A DNA stretch of 64,000 nt from Sphingobacterium lactis (GCF_011046555.1 NZ_CP049246.1:2480001-2544000), one strand, 5' to 3'. Numbered from the stretch's first letter, positions 54,546-63,633 are shown. Made by a program: numbers and translations. The notes: generated by a model from the sequence alone, not told the origin.

Positions 54546-56192
54546 TTATAAGCTTACACCCCTTTTCCAAGGGATAAAGTCATCTTGATTTAATTGTACC
54601 GCTTTTGGAATAATTTCGCCACTTGCCGCTTTGATGCAATACGCTAATATTTCTTCCCCCATTTCCTGAATGGTTTTTTCACCCTCGATGATGGGGCCGG
54701 TATTGATATCTATAATGTCACCCATACGTTCCGTAAGGGCATTATTGGTACTCACCTTAATTACTGGACAGATTGGATTTCCTGTAGGTGTGCCTAATCC
54801 TGTTGTAAATAGGATCAATGTTGCTCCAGATGCTGTTTTTCCTGTGGTGGCTTCCACATCATTACCTGGTGTACAGACTAAATTTAAACCTGGCTTTGTT
54901 GCCTTCTCCGTATAATCAAGGACATCTACAATAGGGGAGGTTCCACCTTTCTTTGCTGCCCCCATACTCTTTATGGCGTCGGTAATTAGACCATCTCGAA
55001 TATTACCCGGAGATGGGTTCATGTGAAAGCCTGAACCCGCTAATTCCGCAGATTGGCTATATGCAGACATAAGGTCCATAAATTTTTGCGCGGCTTTTGG
55101 ATCAATTGTTCTTTCAATGAGATTCTGCTCTGCTCCACAAAGCTCAGGGAATTCCGCTAATAGTACCTTCCCGCCTAATGCCACCACGAGGTCAGACGCA
55201 TAGCCGACCGCCGGATTCGCAGAAATCCCAGAAAAACCATCACTACCTCCACATTTAACACCTAAAACCATTTTATCCAACCCTACAGGTGTTCGTTCTT
55301 CTTTATTGATCTCTATAAGTCCAGCAAATGTTTTCTGAATTGCTTCCTTGATGAGAACTTCCTCACTGATGGACTGTTGCTGTTCAAAAACATATAAGGG
55401 CTTTTGGAATTGTGGATTTCTAAGTTTAATATTTTCTAATAATTCCGAAGTTTGTAGATTCTGACACCCCAAGCTCAAGACAGTAATGCCAGCTACATTA
55501 GGATGATCAGCGTAGGCAGCGAGTAATTTTCCCAGCACAGTTGCATCTTGTCGAATACCGCCACATCCTCCTTGGTGGAGTAAAAATTTTATGCCATCAA
55601 CATTCTTGAATACCCGGCTTTTGGTTGTGGCGGGAAAGTCCAAGTCCTGCAACGAAACGGATGAAACATCTTCACCAGCTGTGTAAGCCGATAATAATTC
55701 GTGGGTAAATGCTTTGTATTTATCGGTTATTCCGTATCCCAGTTCATTATTTAGGCTCTCGCGTATCACTTCCAAGTTCCTGTTCTCACAAAAGACAGTT
55801 GGAATAAATAACCAATAATTTGCTGTCCCTACCTGTCCATCCGATCGCACATATCCATTAAATGTTCGCCCGGCAAACTTTTGAATATCAGGTGATTCCC
55901 ATTCGTAATTAAAGGGTTTAAAGGTGTATGGATCAACTGCATGTTTGGTGTTGTCCACATTCATGATAGCTCCTTGAGGAATGGAAAACTGAGCTTTCCC
56001 AACCAAAACACCATACATGAAAATCTCATCACCAAATTCCATAGCATGTGTGAAAAATTTATGCTTGGCAGGAATATCCTCGTGCAGATAAATGGTCTCG
56101 CCGTCCAATATAATACTTTGACCTTTTTTTAGATCCTGAAGGGCGACGATGACATTATCCTTCGGATGAATTTTTAATACGTTTCTTCCCAT
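54546..56192 (-). CDS. uxaA: Altronate dehydratase
   Basis: 548 residues. An N-terminal SAF domain (~1-90, IHPKDNVIVALQDLKKG) is followed by the D-galactarate dehydratase/altronate hydrolase catalytic part: HQGGCGGIRQD, VLSLGCQNLQ, GVKCGGSDGFSG and TPGNDVEATTGKTASGA with conserved Cys residues for iron. It dehydrates D-altronate to 2-keto-3-deoxy-D-gluconate. Its start overlaps the end of uxaB by 19 bases, so the two are translationally linked. The kinase and aldolase for the product are not in the window. Confidence 0.95.
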   Translation of the reverse strand: MGRNVLKIHPKDNVIVALQDLKKGQSIILDGETIYLHEDIPAKHKFFTHAMEFGDEIFMYGVLVGKAQFSIPQGAIMNVDNTKHAVDPYTFKPFNYEWESPDIQKFAGRTFNGYVRSDGQVGTANYWLFIPTVFCENRNLEVIRESLNNELGYGITDKYKAFTHELLSAYTAGEDVSSVSLQDLDFPATTKSRVFKNVDGIKFLLHQGGCGGIRQDATVLGKLLAAYADHPNVAGITVLSLGCQNLQTSELLENIKLRNPQFQKPLYVFEQQQSISEEVLIKEAIQKTFAGLIEINKEERTPVGLDKMVLGVKCGGSDGFSGISANPAVGYASDLVVALGGKVLLAEFPELCGAEQNLIERTIDPKAAQKFMDLMSAYSQSAELAGSGFHMNPSPGNIRDGLITDAIKSMGAAKKGGTSPIVDVLDYTEKATKPGLNLVCTPGNDVEATTGKTASGATLILFTTGLGTPTGNPICPVIKVSTNNALTERMGDIIDINTGPIIEGEKTIQEMGEEILAYCIKAASGEIIPKAVQLNQDDFIPWKRGVSL

Positions 56193-57691
56193 GATGCATT
56201 TAGTTTTTCGATGGTATGTAAGACACCATTAGCGTTTATCTCCTGGATAAAATTTTGTACAGCTTCAGCAAAACCCTTGTATTGGGTCAAATTCTTACCC
56301 CAAAGGTTATCATCGCTGAGTACATTTTTAACTACATTTTCTTCCTGAATCCAATAATCGTGAAGTAATGGTGCAAATTCGTCCTGCAGTGTAATGGTTT
56401 TGCCATTTATGGATTGTACAAAACCCTGTTCTTGTTGTTGGCTGTTCATAAACTTTAGATAAGCAGCAAAACCCAAGGCAATATGTTGGGGTAGAACATG
56501 ATTTTTAGCATACCAATTATGGATCAGGTCAATGACACGCATGCTCATTTTTGATGTATAATTGAGTGCAATACTTTCCCATCGATGCTGTAGAAATGGA
56601 TTGCTGAACCGGTCGATCACTCGTCTAGAAAATTGAGCAGTATCGTCTTTTTCGATATGCTGATTCACAATTGCCGGCCCAATTTCCAACCGCATTAAAT
56701 TATCGACGAATTGATGGAAATGTTTGTTGTTCATTGCTTCCGTAACGGTTTCAAATCCACTCCATAAAGCGATTGCAGTGCTGAGTGTATGCGTTCCATT
56801 TAGTAAGCGCAACTTAATCTCTTTGAACTTATTAATTGAAGGGACCAGCTTGATGTTCTCATCTGCTTTGGCAAAGCTAAGTTTCTGCTTTACCCTTTCA
56901 GAATCCGTCTCGATTGCCCAAAGGCTAAATGGCTCTGCCATTATCATTAAATCATCTTGATATCCCAAAAGATTTTCTACCTCCATTTTATCTTGAGTGG
57001 TTAATTTGCCAGGCACAATTCGATCAACTAAAGTATTACAGAAATCATTGGCAGATGTTAACCAAGCTATGAATGCTGCAGATAATTGATTCTGTGTTGC
57101 AAGGGTTATTATGATTTTTTTCAGCTTTGTCGCGTTGTCAGAAATTAATTCTGTAGGGAGGATTACAAGTCCTTTTTGTTCATCCCCGTCAAAATGGTGG
57201 AACCTGTGATATAGAAAACTCAATAGTTTTCCTGGGAATGAACTAGGAGGGTTTTCCTCTATGCTATCATTACTTAGTGTTATGCCAACTTCCGTTGTGT
57301 TGGAAAAAACTATATCAAGGTCTGGATTTTCAGCAGCCTTCAGAATTTCTTGCCAATCCTTTGATGCAGATAATACGTTGGATATTGCATTAATTAAAGT
57401 GTATTTCACGACCTGTTCGCCATCTTCAATACCCTTTATACATAAAGTGTAAATATTATCTTGTTCTTTAAATTCATCGGTCCCGTTAGATGATGTCGAT
57501 TTTACAACCAAAATACGACCATTAAATATTCCTTGTTTATTGGCCTTATCTACATAATAATCAGGTAAACCCCGGAGTAGCACACCAGTACCGAATTGAA
57601 GGATACGAACTGGAAGATCAAAGGTAGATGGGGCAGGAAGCTCCACAGCTTTGGATTTAATATTTTTTAAATTTTCTCTTGAAACCAACAT
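56174..57691 (-). CDS. uxaB: Tagaturonate reductase (altronate oxidoreductase)
   Basis: 505 residues of the mannitol dehydrogenase family: the Rossmann segment VRILQFGTGVLLRGLPDYYV near the N terminus, SNTTEVGI, and the catalytic-domain block FKEIKLRLLNGTHTLSTAIA with the conserved Lys/Asn/His. It reduces D-tagaturonate to D-altronate with NADH. Together with UxaC and UxaA it completes the isomerase route from galacturonate to 2-keto-3-deoxygluconate. Placed 21 bases after the GH105 gene. Confidence 0.94.
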   Translation of the reverse strand: MLVSRENLKNIKSKAVELPAPSTFDLPVRILQFGTGVLLRGLPDYYVDKANKQGIFNGRILVVKSTSSNGTDEFKEQDNIYTLCIKGIEDGEQVVKYTLINAISNVLSASKDWQEILKAAENPDLDIVFSNTTEVGITLSNDSIEENPPSSFPGKLLSFLYHRFHHFDGDEQKGLVILPTELISDNATKLKKIIITLATQNQLSAAFIAWLTSANDFCNTLVDRIVPGKLTTQDKMEVENLLGYQDDLMIMAEPFSLWAIETDSERVKQKLSFAKADENIKLVPSINKFKEIKLRLLNGTHTLSTAIALWSGFETVTEAMNNKHFHQFVDNLMRLEIGPAIVNQHIEKDDTAQFSRRVIDRFSNPFLQHRWESIALNYTSKMSMRVIDLIHNWYAKNHVLPQHIALGFAAYLKFMNSQQQEQGFVQSINGKTITLQDEFAPLLHDYWIQEENVVKNVLSDDNLWGKNLTQYKGFAEAVQNFIQEINANGVLHTIEKLNASWEETY

Positions 57692-57712
57692 GGTGTCCTT
57701 ATTTTATTGTGC

Positions 57713-58906
57713 TTATTTTCTGTTTGTTTTTTGTCTTTCCATTTCTGAGGCTGCCATAAGAAAAGCCCCAACACCTTTCGGGTCGTTCGCTTTTACTGGC
57801 TCACTAATGTAATATTCGAAACTTCCATCACGATACTTTTTACCTCCTAATCCAGATACTGTAACCACCTTATTTAAATTGATGTGATCCTTCCCCGCTG
57901 GTTCCACAAATTCTTTGAGAAGACCTTTATATCCTAGGTCAACATTCTTCTGGAAGGTTTGATCGATATAGCCTAAGCGGATGGATTTGGCCATGGCATA
58001 GATAAACATGCTTGAAGCCGATGCCTCAACATAATTGCCTTTTCGATCCCCCTGATCAATTACATCAAACCAAACGTGTGTTTTTGGATCTTGTACCCTT
58101 GCAACAGCAGTAAGCGTTCTATTTAACATGGCTATAAGATCTTTTCGCTTAGGGTGATCGGCGGGGAAATGGTCCAAGACATCTACCAGCGCCATGGAAA
58201 ACCAGCCAATACCGCGTGCCCAAAAATTTCTGGACAAACCAGTATTCGGATCTGACCAACGTTCCTTTCTGGATTCATCCCAACCATGATATAACAATCC
58301 TGTTTTGGCATCGCGAGCATGATTTTCCATATATTGGAATTGCTTGGCAACATCCTCATAAATGTGCGGGATATTATGTATTGAAGCATATTCGGTATAA
58401 AATGGCTGTGCCATATATAATCCATCGAGCCACATTTGATAAGGGTATATTTTCTTGTGCCAGAAACCACCTTCTTTTGTTCTTGGGTGTGTTTGAATCT
58501 GCGCATAAAGCTTATCTGCAGCTTTTAGATATTTCTTGTCTTGAGTCGCTTTATATAGAAATAAAAGCGATTTCCCGTTCTTTAGATGGTCAATGTTATA
58601 TTCTGTTGCATGATAATTCCGTATTGTGCCATCTTCGGATACAAATTGATCCATCCAATTTTTGATGTAGTTAAAGTCTGTACTGTCTCCGGTGTTTTCG
58701 AATACTAAAGCCATTCCATCCAGTACTACCCCCATATCATAAGTCCATTGTGGTCCTTTCTCCTGATTTGTGAATCGAGCATCCTTGAATAATGCAGCGA
58801 TGGCAGTATTCGCCATTTGTTCTGACAAAGGTTTCTGTGCGAAACCTTCTAGTTGTACAGAGACAAAGTAGACCAAAATAATAGCTTTAAGGAACAAACT
58901 TTTCAT
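57713..58906 (-). CDS. GH105 unsaturated rhamnogalacturonyl hydrolase, exported
   Basis: 397 residues with a signal peptide ending at GFAQ. The (alpha/alpha)6 barrel has the family's catalytic Asp161 in MWLDGLYMAQPF (equivalent to Asp143 of Bacillus YteR), plus WTYDMGVVLDGM and WARGIGWFSMALVDVLD. GH105 hydrates the 4,5-double bond at the non-reducing end of lyase products, freeing 5-keto-4-deoxyuronate and rhamnose-bearing ends. No polysaccharide lyase is in the window, so its substrate must come from a lyase elsewhere. It lies one base after the GH28 gene. Confidence 0.93.
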   Translation of the reverse strand: MKSLFLKAIILVYFVSVQLEGFAQKPLSEQMANTAIAALFKDARFTNQEKGPQWTYDMGVVLDGMALVFENTGDSTDFNYIKNWMDQFVSEDGTIRNYHATEYNIDHLKNGKSLLFLYKATQDKKYLKAADKLYAQIQTHPRTKEGGFWHKKIYPYQMWLDGLYMAQPFYTEYASIHNIPHIYEDVAKQFQYMENHARDAKTGLLYHGWDESRKERWSDPNTGLSRNFWARGIGWFSMALVDVLDHFPADHPKRKDLIAMLNRTLTAVARVQDPKTHVWFDVIDQGDRKGNYVEASASSMFIYAMAKSIRLGYIDQTFQKNVDLGYKGLLKEFVEPAGKDHINLNKVVTVSGLGGKKYRDGSFEYYISEPVKANDPKGVGAFLMAASEMERQKTNRK

Positions 58907-58907
58907 A

Positions 58908-60566
58908 TTATTGGATAGTTAAGGCGCTTTCACTCGCGTTGTTTATAAATTCTTTCTGTTTATTGAGCTGTTTAATCTCATTTCCTTGAATCTTGATGTT
59001 AACACTTTCTTCACCGGATACTTGGATCAATTTTTCAACCGGATTCACGGAACTTAAGCCATTAATGTGAATATCCTTGCCATTATGTACATACAGTAAA
59101 GGATTGCTCTCTTCCGTTTTCAGGCGTATTTTGTTAAGGGTGATGCCAGAAGATTCAATAATATCTATTCCTTTTTTAGCTTGAATGTTAACATTCGTGA
59201 TTGAAATATTCTGAATGTTCATCTCAGGCAAACCACGCAGGAATATTCCTTTATCTGCCCCATGAACATGAACATTTTCAATAGTGAAATTTTTAAAGCT
59301 TGGTGTCTCTTCAGTGACTGGAAGTTTGACCACTTTTACCGTTTCTTTTTTCTCCCCTGCTAATGGTACAGGATCTACGGCCATGTAATACATGTCAAAT
59401 AATATAGCTTCACCTGGAATATCGAACATATTGATGTTTTTAATGAAAATGTTTTCCACTACACCACCGCGCCCTCGCGTTGTTTTGAATCGTAGACCTA
59501 TATCAGTACCAATAAAAGAGCAATCTTCCACCCAGATGTTACGAGCCCCACCACTCATTTCACTACCGATTACAAAACCACCATGTGCATGGTACACGAT
59601 ATTATTGCGAATGATCACATTCTCCGTAGGCATTCCTCGATCACGCCCAGCTTTATCTCGACCAGATTTAATGCAGATACCATCATCTCCAACATCGAAC
59701 GTACAATCTTCAATGAGGACATTTCTACATGATTCCACATCTACACCATCTCCATTTTGGGCATACCATGGATTCAAAACAAGAAGATCGCGCAGGGTGA
59801 GGTCTTCACACATCAAAGGGTGAAGATTCCAAGCAGGTGAATTTTGAATCGTTACACCTTCTAGTAATATTTTTTTACAGTTTGTCAATTGCAAAAGGTT
59901 AGGGCGTAGGAAGTCTTTAACCTCTTGAAAGTCACTGGCCTGTGTCCCGGGCTTCATTAATCCTGGTTTTTTCTGCTTCGATCCTTTCAGCGAACCGATC
60001 GAAGGATACCAGATTTCTTGTTTTTCGTCTAAAACGCCTCCCGATTCAATTAATTTTTTCCATTGTGATTCAGTTAGTTTGCTTTTCTTTACCATACGCC
60101 ATGCAGCGCCATTTCCATCGATGATACCTTTTCCTGTAATCCCAATATTTTCTAAGTTCCTTCCGGATATAGGGCTTTGATTCCTCCATGATGGTTCACC
60201 CTCCCAATTTGATTCAACGAGTTTGTATTCGTTAAAATCAGAAGTAAAGAGCAGCACGGCATCTCTTCCCACATGTAAATTGACATTGCTTTTTAATTCT
60301 ATTGGACCGGTAAGCCATAGACCCGCAGGAATGTGAACTACTCCACCACCTTTTTTGTTGCATTCAGCGATTGCAGAATTTATTGCTTCAGTATTTAAGA
60401 ATTGGCCATCTCCCTTTGCTCCAAAAGATGCAATGTGCGTCGTATCCTTTGGAAAGCTTACCTGTTGGATAGTGGGTCTAACAGGTTCTTGTCCCAATGT
60501 TTTGGAATTTCCCAATACACAGAGAAGTGATATCCCTAAAAATGAAAGTAAATCCTTTTTAATCAT
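58908..60566 (-). CDS. GH28 polygalacturonase-family enzyme, exported (second copy)
   Basis: 552 residues counted from the ATG at 60564-60566, which gives a normal signal peptide (MIKKDLLSFLG..., ending near LGQ); a longer in-frame start at 60701 has no leader and would cover the promoter region. GH28 motifs are NGDGVDVES, VGDDGICIKSG, HAHGGFVIGSE and GLRFKTTRGRG. It lacks a lipobox, unlike the copy at 16585, so it is probably periplasmic. The DGVDVES form suits exo-acting galacturonidases. First gene of the galacturonate unit, presumably releasing galacturonate for UxaC. Confidence 0.93.
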   Translation of the reverse strand: MIKKDLLSFLGISLLCVLGNSKTLGQEPVRPTIQQVSFPKDTTHIASFGAKGDGQFLNTEAINSAIAECNKKGGGVVHIPAGLWLTGPIELKSNVNLHVGRDAVLLFTSDFNEYKLVESNWEGEPSWRNQSPISGRNLENIGITGKGIIDGNGAAWRMVKKSKLTESQWKKLIESGGVLDEKQEIWYPSIGSLKGSKQKKPGLMKPGTQASDFQEVKDFLRPNLLQLTNCKKILLEGVTIQNSPAWNLHPLMCEDLTLRDLLVLNPWYAQNGDGVDVESCRNVLIEDCTFDVGDDGICIKSGRDKAGRDRGMPTENVIIRNNIVYHAHGGFVIGSEMSGGARNIWVEDCSFIGTDIGLRFKTTRGRGGVVENIFIKNINMFDIPGEAILFDMYYMAVDPVPLAGEKKETVKVVKLPVTEETPSFKNFTIENVHVHGADKGIFLRGLPEMNIQNISITNVNIQAKKGIDIIESSGITLNKIRLKTEESNPLLYVHNGKDIHINGLSSVNPVEKLIQVSGEESVNIKIQGNEIKQLNKQKEFINNASESALTIQ

Positions 60567-60640
60567 GATGCTTTGCTTCAATAATCGTTTATAATCGGTA
60601 GTTATATAAACAAGTCTACAAGGAATCAATTTGAAAAGCA

Positions 60641-60667
60641 CGGAAAATTTATGCAAACGATGCCGGA
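60641..60667 (-). promoter_or_regulatory. LacI-type operator upstream of the GH28-GH105-uxa operon
   Basis: On the plus strand the element reads CGGAAAATTT, two bases, then GCAAACGATGCCGGA (60653-60667). GCAAACGATGCC is a CG-centred imperfect palindrome of the LacI type, and the whole element closely matches the one at 61828-61858. It lies about 75-90 bases before the GH28 ATG. A possible minus-strand -7 box TAATTTTG is at 60699-60706, placing the operator just downstream of the start site. Confidence 0.5.
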
Positions 60668-60705
60668 GCTTTTCAAAGGCCCCTCGTTTATACTTATGCA
60701 AAATT

Positions 60706-60743
60706 AAAATCGCAGCACAATAGAATATTGGCTGCGATTTTTT
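60706..60743 (-). terminator. Hairpin terminator after the Zn-alcohol dehydrogenase gene
   Basis: Perfect 11-bp stem AAAATCGCAGC (60706-60716) / GCTGCGATTTT (60731-60741). On the minus strand, the direction of the dehydrogenase gene ending at 60770, the stem runs into TTTTAATTTTG; on the plus strand it ends in a T-run, so it could work both ways. Confidence 0.8.
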
Positions 60744-60769
60744 ATTAAAAAAATTGTGGGTTGATATTT

Positions 60770-61780
60770 TTAATTGAACTCGATGATCGTCTTTATTCCT
60801 TTTAACAATGGTCGATCTGGATCGGTAAATAAACTTGCCGCGTCCGCAAAATTTACTCTTCGCGTAATGAAATAGCCCGATTGTAGTGATTTTTCTTCAA
60901 ATCGATCCATGACATATTCGAAATCCTTGGCCAAAGCATTCCTGCTGCTCATTAATGTCCCCTCACGTTTATGGAATTCAGGATGGCTAAAATGGATTTC
61001 ATCCTTTTGCAACCCAACCAATATATAACGTGCCCCATGAGCCATATATTGAAAAGCACTATTTATAGCTGTTGTGTTTCCTGTAGCATCAAATAGTAGA
61101 GTCGGCATATCACCATTCGTAATTTCTGATAATGTCGTTGTTACATCTTTCTCTTTAGGATTTATGGTATGGGAGGCACCGAGTTTGCGTGCCTGTGCTA
61201 ATCTCGAATCGTCCATATCCATCGCGATGACCTTTGCCCCGGCAATATGGGCTAGGCTAATGATACCAAGCCCAATTGGGCCTGCGCCAATGACCAACGT
61301 ATATTCGGAGGGTATTAAACCTGCCCGTTGAATCGCATGTGCTCCGATGGCAATAGGTTCAACCAAAACCAATTCATCATAACTTAAGCCTTTCGACGTG
61401 CAGACTGCATGCGAGGGGACTACAATATATTCAGCCATTGCACCATCGATATGAACACCTAAAACTTGCATGTCCGTAGCACAATTAGGGCGCCCAAGTC
61501 TAGAGGCAATGTCCAAGCCTTTTGTAAGGTAGGGTATAACTGTGACTTTGTCGCCAACCTGAATACCTTCAGCATCACCAGCAATATAATCTGCCGCTAT
61601 TTCATGTCCCAATATCCTGGGATATGCGAAGAAAGGTTGATTTCCTGAAAAAGCATGTATATCCGTTCCACAGATGCCGACCTTGCGGATCTTCAATAAT
61701 GATTCTCCCTTACCAGGTTTTGGAATTTCGGCTTCCCCGTAAACCATTTCTCCCGGGTTTTCACATCGTAACGTTTTCAT
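60770..61780 (-). CDS. Zinc-type medium-chain alcohol dehydrogenase, possibly L-galactonate/L-gulonate 5-dehydrogenase-like
   Basis: 336 residues. Catalytic zinc ligands are Cys37 in GICGTD, His59/Glu60 in LGHE and Glu in LVEPIAIG; the NAD-binding motif is VIGAGPIGLG. The lobe that usually holds four Cys for a structural zinc is degenerate: the segment PYLTKGLDIASRLGRPNC keeps only Cys100. Relatives (such as YjjN-type enzymes) oxidise L-galactonate or similar aldonates, feeding tagaturonate into the UxaB/UxaA route, which would suit the neighbouring operon. It is transcribed alone, divergent from the pectin methylesterase. Family firm, substrate uncertain. Confidence 0.83.
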   Translation of the reverse strand: MKTLRCENPGEMVYGEAEIPKPGKGESLLKIRKVGICGTDIHAFSGNQPFFAYPRILGHEIAADYIAGDAEGIQVGDKVTVIPYLTKGLDIASRLGRPNCATDMQVLGVHIDGAMAEYIVVPSHAVCTSKGLSYDELVLVEPIAIGAHAIQRAGLIPSEYTLVIGAGPIGLGIISLAHIAGAKVIAMDMDDSRLAQARKLGASHTINPKEKDVTTTLSEITNGDMPTLLFDATGNTTAINSAFQYMAHGARYILVGLQKDEIHFSHPEFHKREGTLMSSRNALAKDFEYVMDRFEEKSLQSGYFITRRVNFADAASLFTDPDRPLLKGIKTIIEFN

Positions 61781-61824
61781 TCTTTATCAATTTTTAAAAG
61801 ATGAATTTCTACATTATTTCAATA

Positions 61825-61867
61825 TTGCGGAAATTTTCCTACGCAATCGTTGCCGGAAACGATTGCG
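61825..61867. promoter_or_regulatory. Compound LacI-type operator between divergent alcohol dehydrogenase and pectinesterase genes
   Basis: CGCAATCGTT (61842-61851) and AACGATTGCG (61858-61867) form a perfect 10-bp inverted repeat, which can also be read as two adjacent CG-centred LacI-type sites (GCAATCGTTGCC and GGAAACGATTGC; the second fits GnAAnCGnTTnC exactly). Just upstream is TTGCG...CGCAA (61825-61846) enclosing GGAAA-TTTTCC. It lies between genes starting at 61780 (-) and 61930 (+), immediately before the plus-strand promoter, and so could control both. Confidence 0.65.
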
Positions 61868-61876
61868 GGTATCGCC

Positions 61877-61908
61877 CTTGTGTAAATAGAGAGGAAATGT
61901 TAAACTTG
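61877..61908 (+). promoter_or_regulatory. Probable promoter of the pectinesterase gene
   Basis: CTTG (61877-61880) is followed after 20 bases by TAAACTTG (61901-61908), close to the Bacteroidota -33 TTTG / -7 TAnnTTTG pattern with standard spacing. The ATG is 21 bases further on, and the operator ends ten bases before it. Confidence 0.5.
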
Positions 61909-61929
61909 AAATAAATGTAAGGTGAACAA

Positions 61930-62925
61930 ATGTATAATTTAAAAGGATTCGTCGTAATATTGCTGATTTTCTCTTCGATTGCAGTGGTTGGACAAACTAT
62001 TGACAATAAAGACCAGCTTACAGTTGCACAAGATGGGAGTGGTGATTTCTCTAGTATTCAAAAAGCGATAAACCATGTCCGTGACCACGCAGAAAGAAGG
62101 GTTACTATAGTTATTAAACCTGGAACTTACACGGAAAAAATCGTAATACCCGCTTACAAAAGAAATATCAGTTTGATAGGATTGGATGCGGAACGTACGA
62201 TTATTCAATTCCAAGATTTCTCAGGTAAAGATCTTACCAATCCAGATCCTACGGGATTGTCCAAAATGAACACGTATAATTCTTATACAATATTGGTGTC
62301 AGCAAATGACTGCAAGTTGGAAAATTTGACTATCGTCAATTCGGCGGGTCGAGTTGGACAAGCCGTAGCATTACATATTGATGGAGATAGAATAGTTGTT
62401 CGGAATTGTAAATTGATCGGCAATCAGGACACCTTATACTTAGGGAGATCGGGAACACGATCTTATTTTGAAAATTGTACAATTACCGGTACAACAGATT
62501 TTATATTTGGCGCAGCAACAGCTTTTTTCGAAAAATGCACCATTATAAGTCTATCTAACTCCTACATAACTGCCGCAGCTACAGTTCAAGAAGAAAAATA
62601 TGGGTTTGTATTTTCGAACTGTCGTTTACTTGCTGAAGCGGGTGTGCATAAAGTTTTCTTAGGAAGACCGTGGCGGCCCTATGCCAAGGTCGTTTTTCTA
62701 AATAGCTACTTCGATCAACATATCGTAGCGCAAGGGTGGGATCCCTGGGATGGTGACAAGAATTTTCCAGAAAAATATTTGACGGTTACCTTTGTGGAGT
62801 ACAATACCGCCGGTCCGGGAAATCAATCTGCTCATAGAGTGGATTGGGCAAAAGAGTTAACGGCAAAGCAGGCAAAACACTATGCGAAAGAAAAAGTATT
62901 GAGGAGCTGGAAGCCAGAAAGTTAA
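61930..62925 (+). CDS. CE8 pectin methylesterase, exported
   Basis: 331 residues with a signal peptide ending at VVGQ. The beta-helix holds the CE8 set: GNQDTLYLG (Asp167, acid/base), TTDFIFGAATAFF (Asp190, nucleophile) and VFLGRPWRPYAKV (Arg246 and Trp248, substrate binding), with GWDPWDGD towards the end. It removes methyl esters from homogalacturonan, preparing it for GH28 or lyases. Single gene, convergent with the Nudix regulator gene (six bases between their ends). Confidence 0.95.
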   Translation: MYNLKGFVVILLIFSSIAVVGQTIDNKDQLTVAQDGSGDFSSIQKAINHVRDHAERRVTIVIKPGTYTEKIVIPAYKRNISLIGLDAERTIIQFQDFSGKDLTNPDPTGLSKMNTYNSYTILVSANDCKLENLTIVNSAGRVGQAVALHIDGDRIVVRNCKLIGNQDTLYLGRSGTRSYFENCTITGTTDFIFGAATAFFEKCTIISLSNSYITAAATVQEEKYGFVFSNCRLLAEAGVHKVFLGRPWRPYAKVVFLNSYFDQHIVAQGWDPWDGDKNFPEKYLTVTFVEYNTAGPGNQSAHRVDWAKELTAKQAKHYAKEKVLRSWKPES

Positions 62926-62931
62926 TCAAAA

Positions 62932-63633
62932 TTAGTCCATATTCCAACTTGGAAGATATTGTAAGAAGGTCATAATTTTTTCTTTATAAACCTCTGTATT
63001 TAAGGTGTAATAAAAAGCGCCTTTTTTGGAGCCGGATTTATCCTTTTCCGAAGTTTTGTTCAATAAGCCAGAGGTCGATAATTTGCGGATAAAATTTCGC
63101 TTATCTAGTGCTGTGTCGTATACGCCTTCATACAGTGCAATAATCTGGGGGATAGTGAATTTTTCAGGCAAAAGTTCAAACAGAATAGGGTAGAGGGCAG
63201 CCTTCATGCGCAAGCTCCGCCTCGCTTTTGAGACCATTTTATTATGGTCAAAAATCAATTCCGGAAACTCGCTAATCGGAAACCATTGCGCCTCATATTT
63301 TTCTGATACTATTTCCTGCGTCTTTTTTGAGTCTATTAATGCAAAATAACAGATACTAACCACCCGCCCTGCATAATCTCTATTAGGCTCGCCAAAAGCA
63401 CCGCATAGTTCCATATACACATCATTCAATCCCGTCAATTGTTGTAAAACGCGGTCTGCCGCTTGCTCCGGACGTTCGTTTTCTCGAACAAAACCACCCA
63501 TCAAACTCCATTTGTTGATTTCAGGTTCAAAACCCCGTTTTACTAGTAGTACTTCCAGATGTTCACCGTTAAAACCAAAAATGATACAATCTACTGCTAA
63601 TAAAAACTTGGGATAATCCTGATAGAGCGTCAT
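62932..63633 (-). CDS. araR: Nudix-fold transcriptional regulator, AraR type
   Basis: 233 residues. Residues ~10-145 form a Nudix domain, but the Nudix box is degraded: GGFVRENE-RPEQAAD-RVLQQLTGL lacks the REUxEE acidic residues, so it should bind but not hydrolyse a nucleotide or sugar ligand. A C-terminal winged helix follows (FTIPQIIALYEGVYDT, LDKRNFIRKLSTSGLL). This is the design of the AraR arabinose regulator of Bacteroides thetaiotaomicron. It is divergent from an araB-like kinase gene, and a 25-bp palindrome lies between them, as expected for a local regulator. Confidence 0.88.
   Translation of the reverse strand: MTLYQDYPKFLLAVDCIIFGFNGEHLEVLLVKRGFEPEINKWSLMGGFVRENERPEQAADRVLQQLTGLNDVYMELCGAFGEPNRDYAGRVVSICYFALIDSKKTQEIVSEKYEAQWFPISEFPELIFDHNKMVSKARRSLRMKAALYPILFELLPEKFTIPQIIALYEGVYDTALDKRNFIRKLSTSGLLNKTSEKDKSGSKKGAFYYTLNTEVYKEKIMTFLQYLPSWNMD

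Noticed and set aside
58216..59823. Plus-strand open frames of 149 and 143 codons opposite the GH105 and GH28 genes
   Set aside because: Mirror images of well-supported genes, with low-complexity composition and no motifs.
60567..60701. N-terminal extension of the second GH28 gene back to 60701
   Set aside because: The extra 45 residues are basic and not leader-like, cover the operator, and precede a normal signal peptide that starts at 60566.
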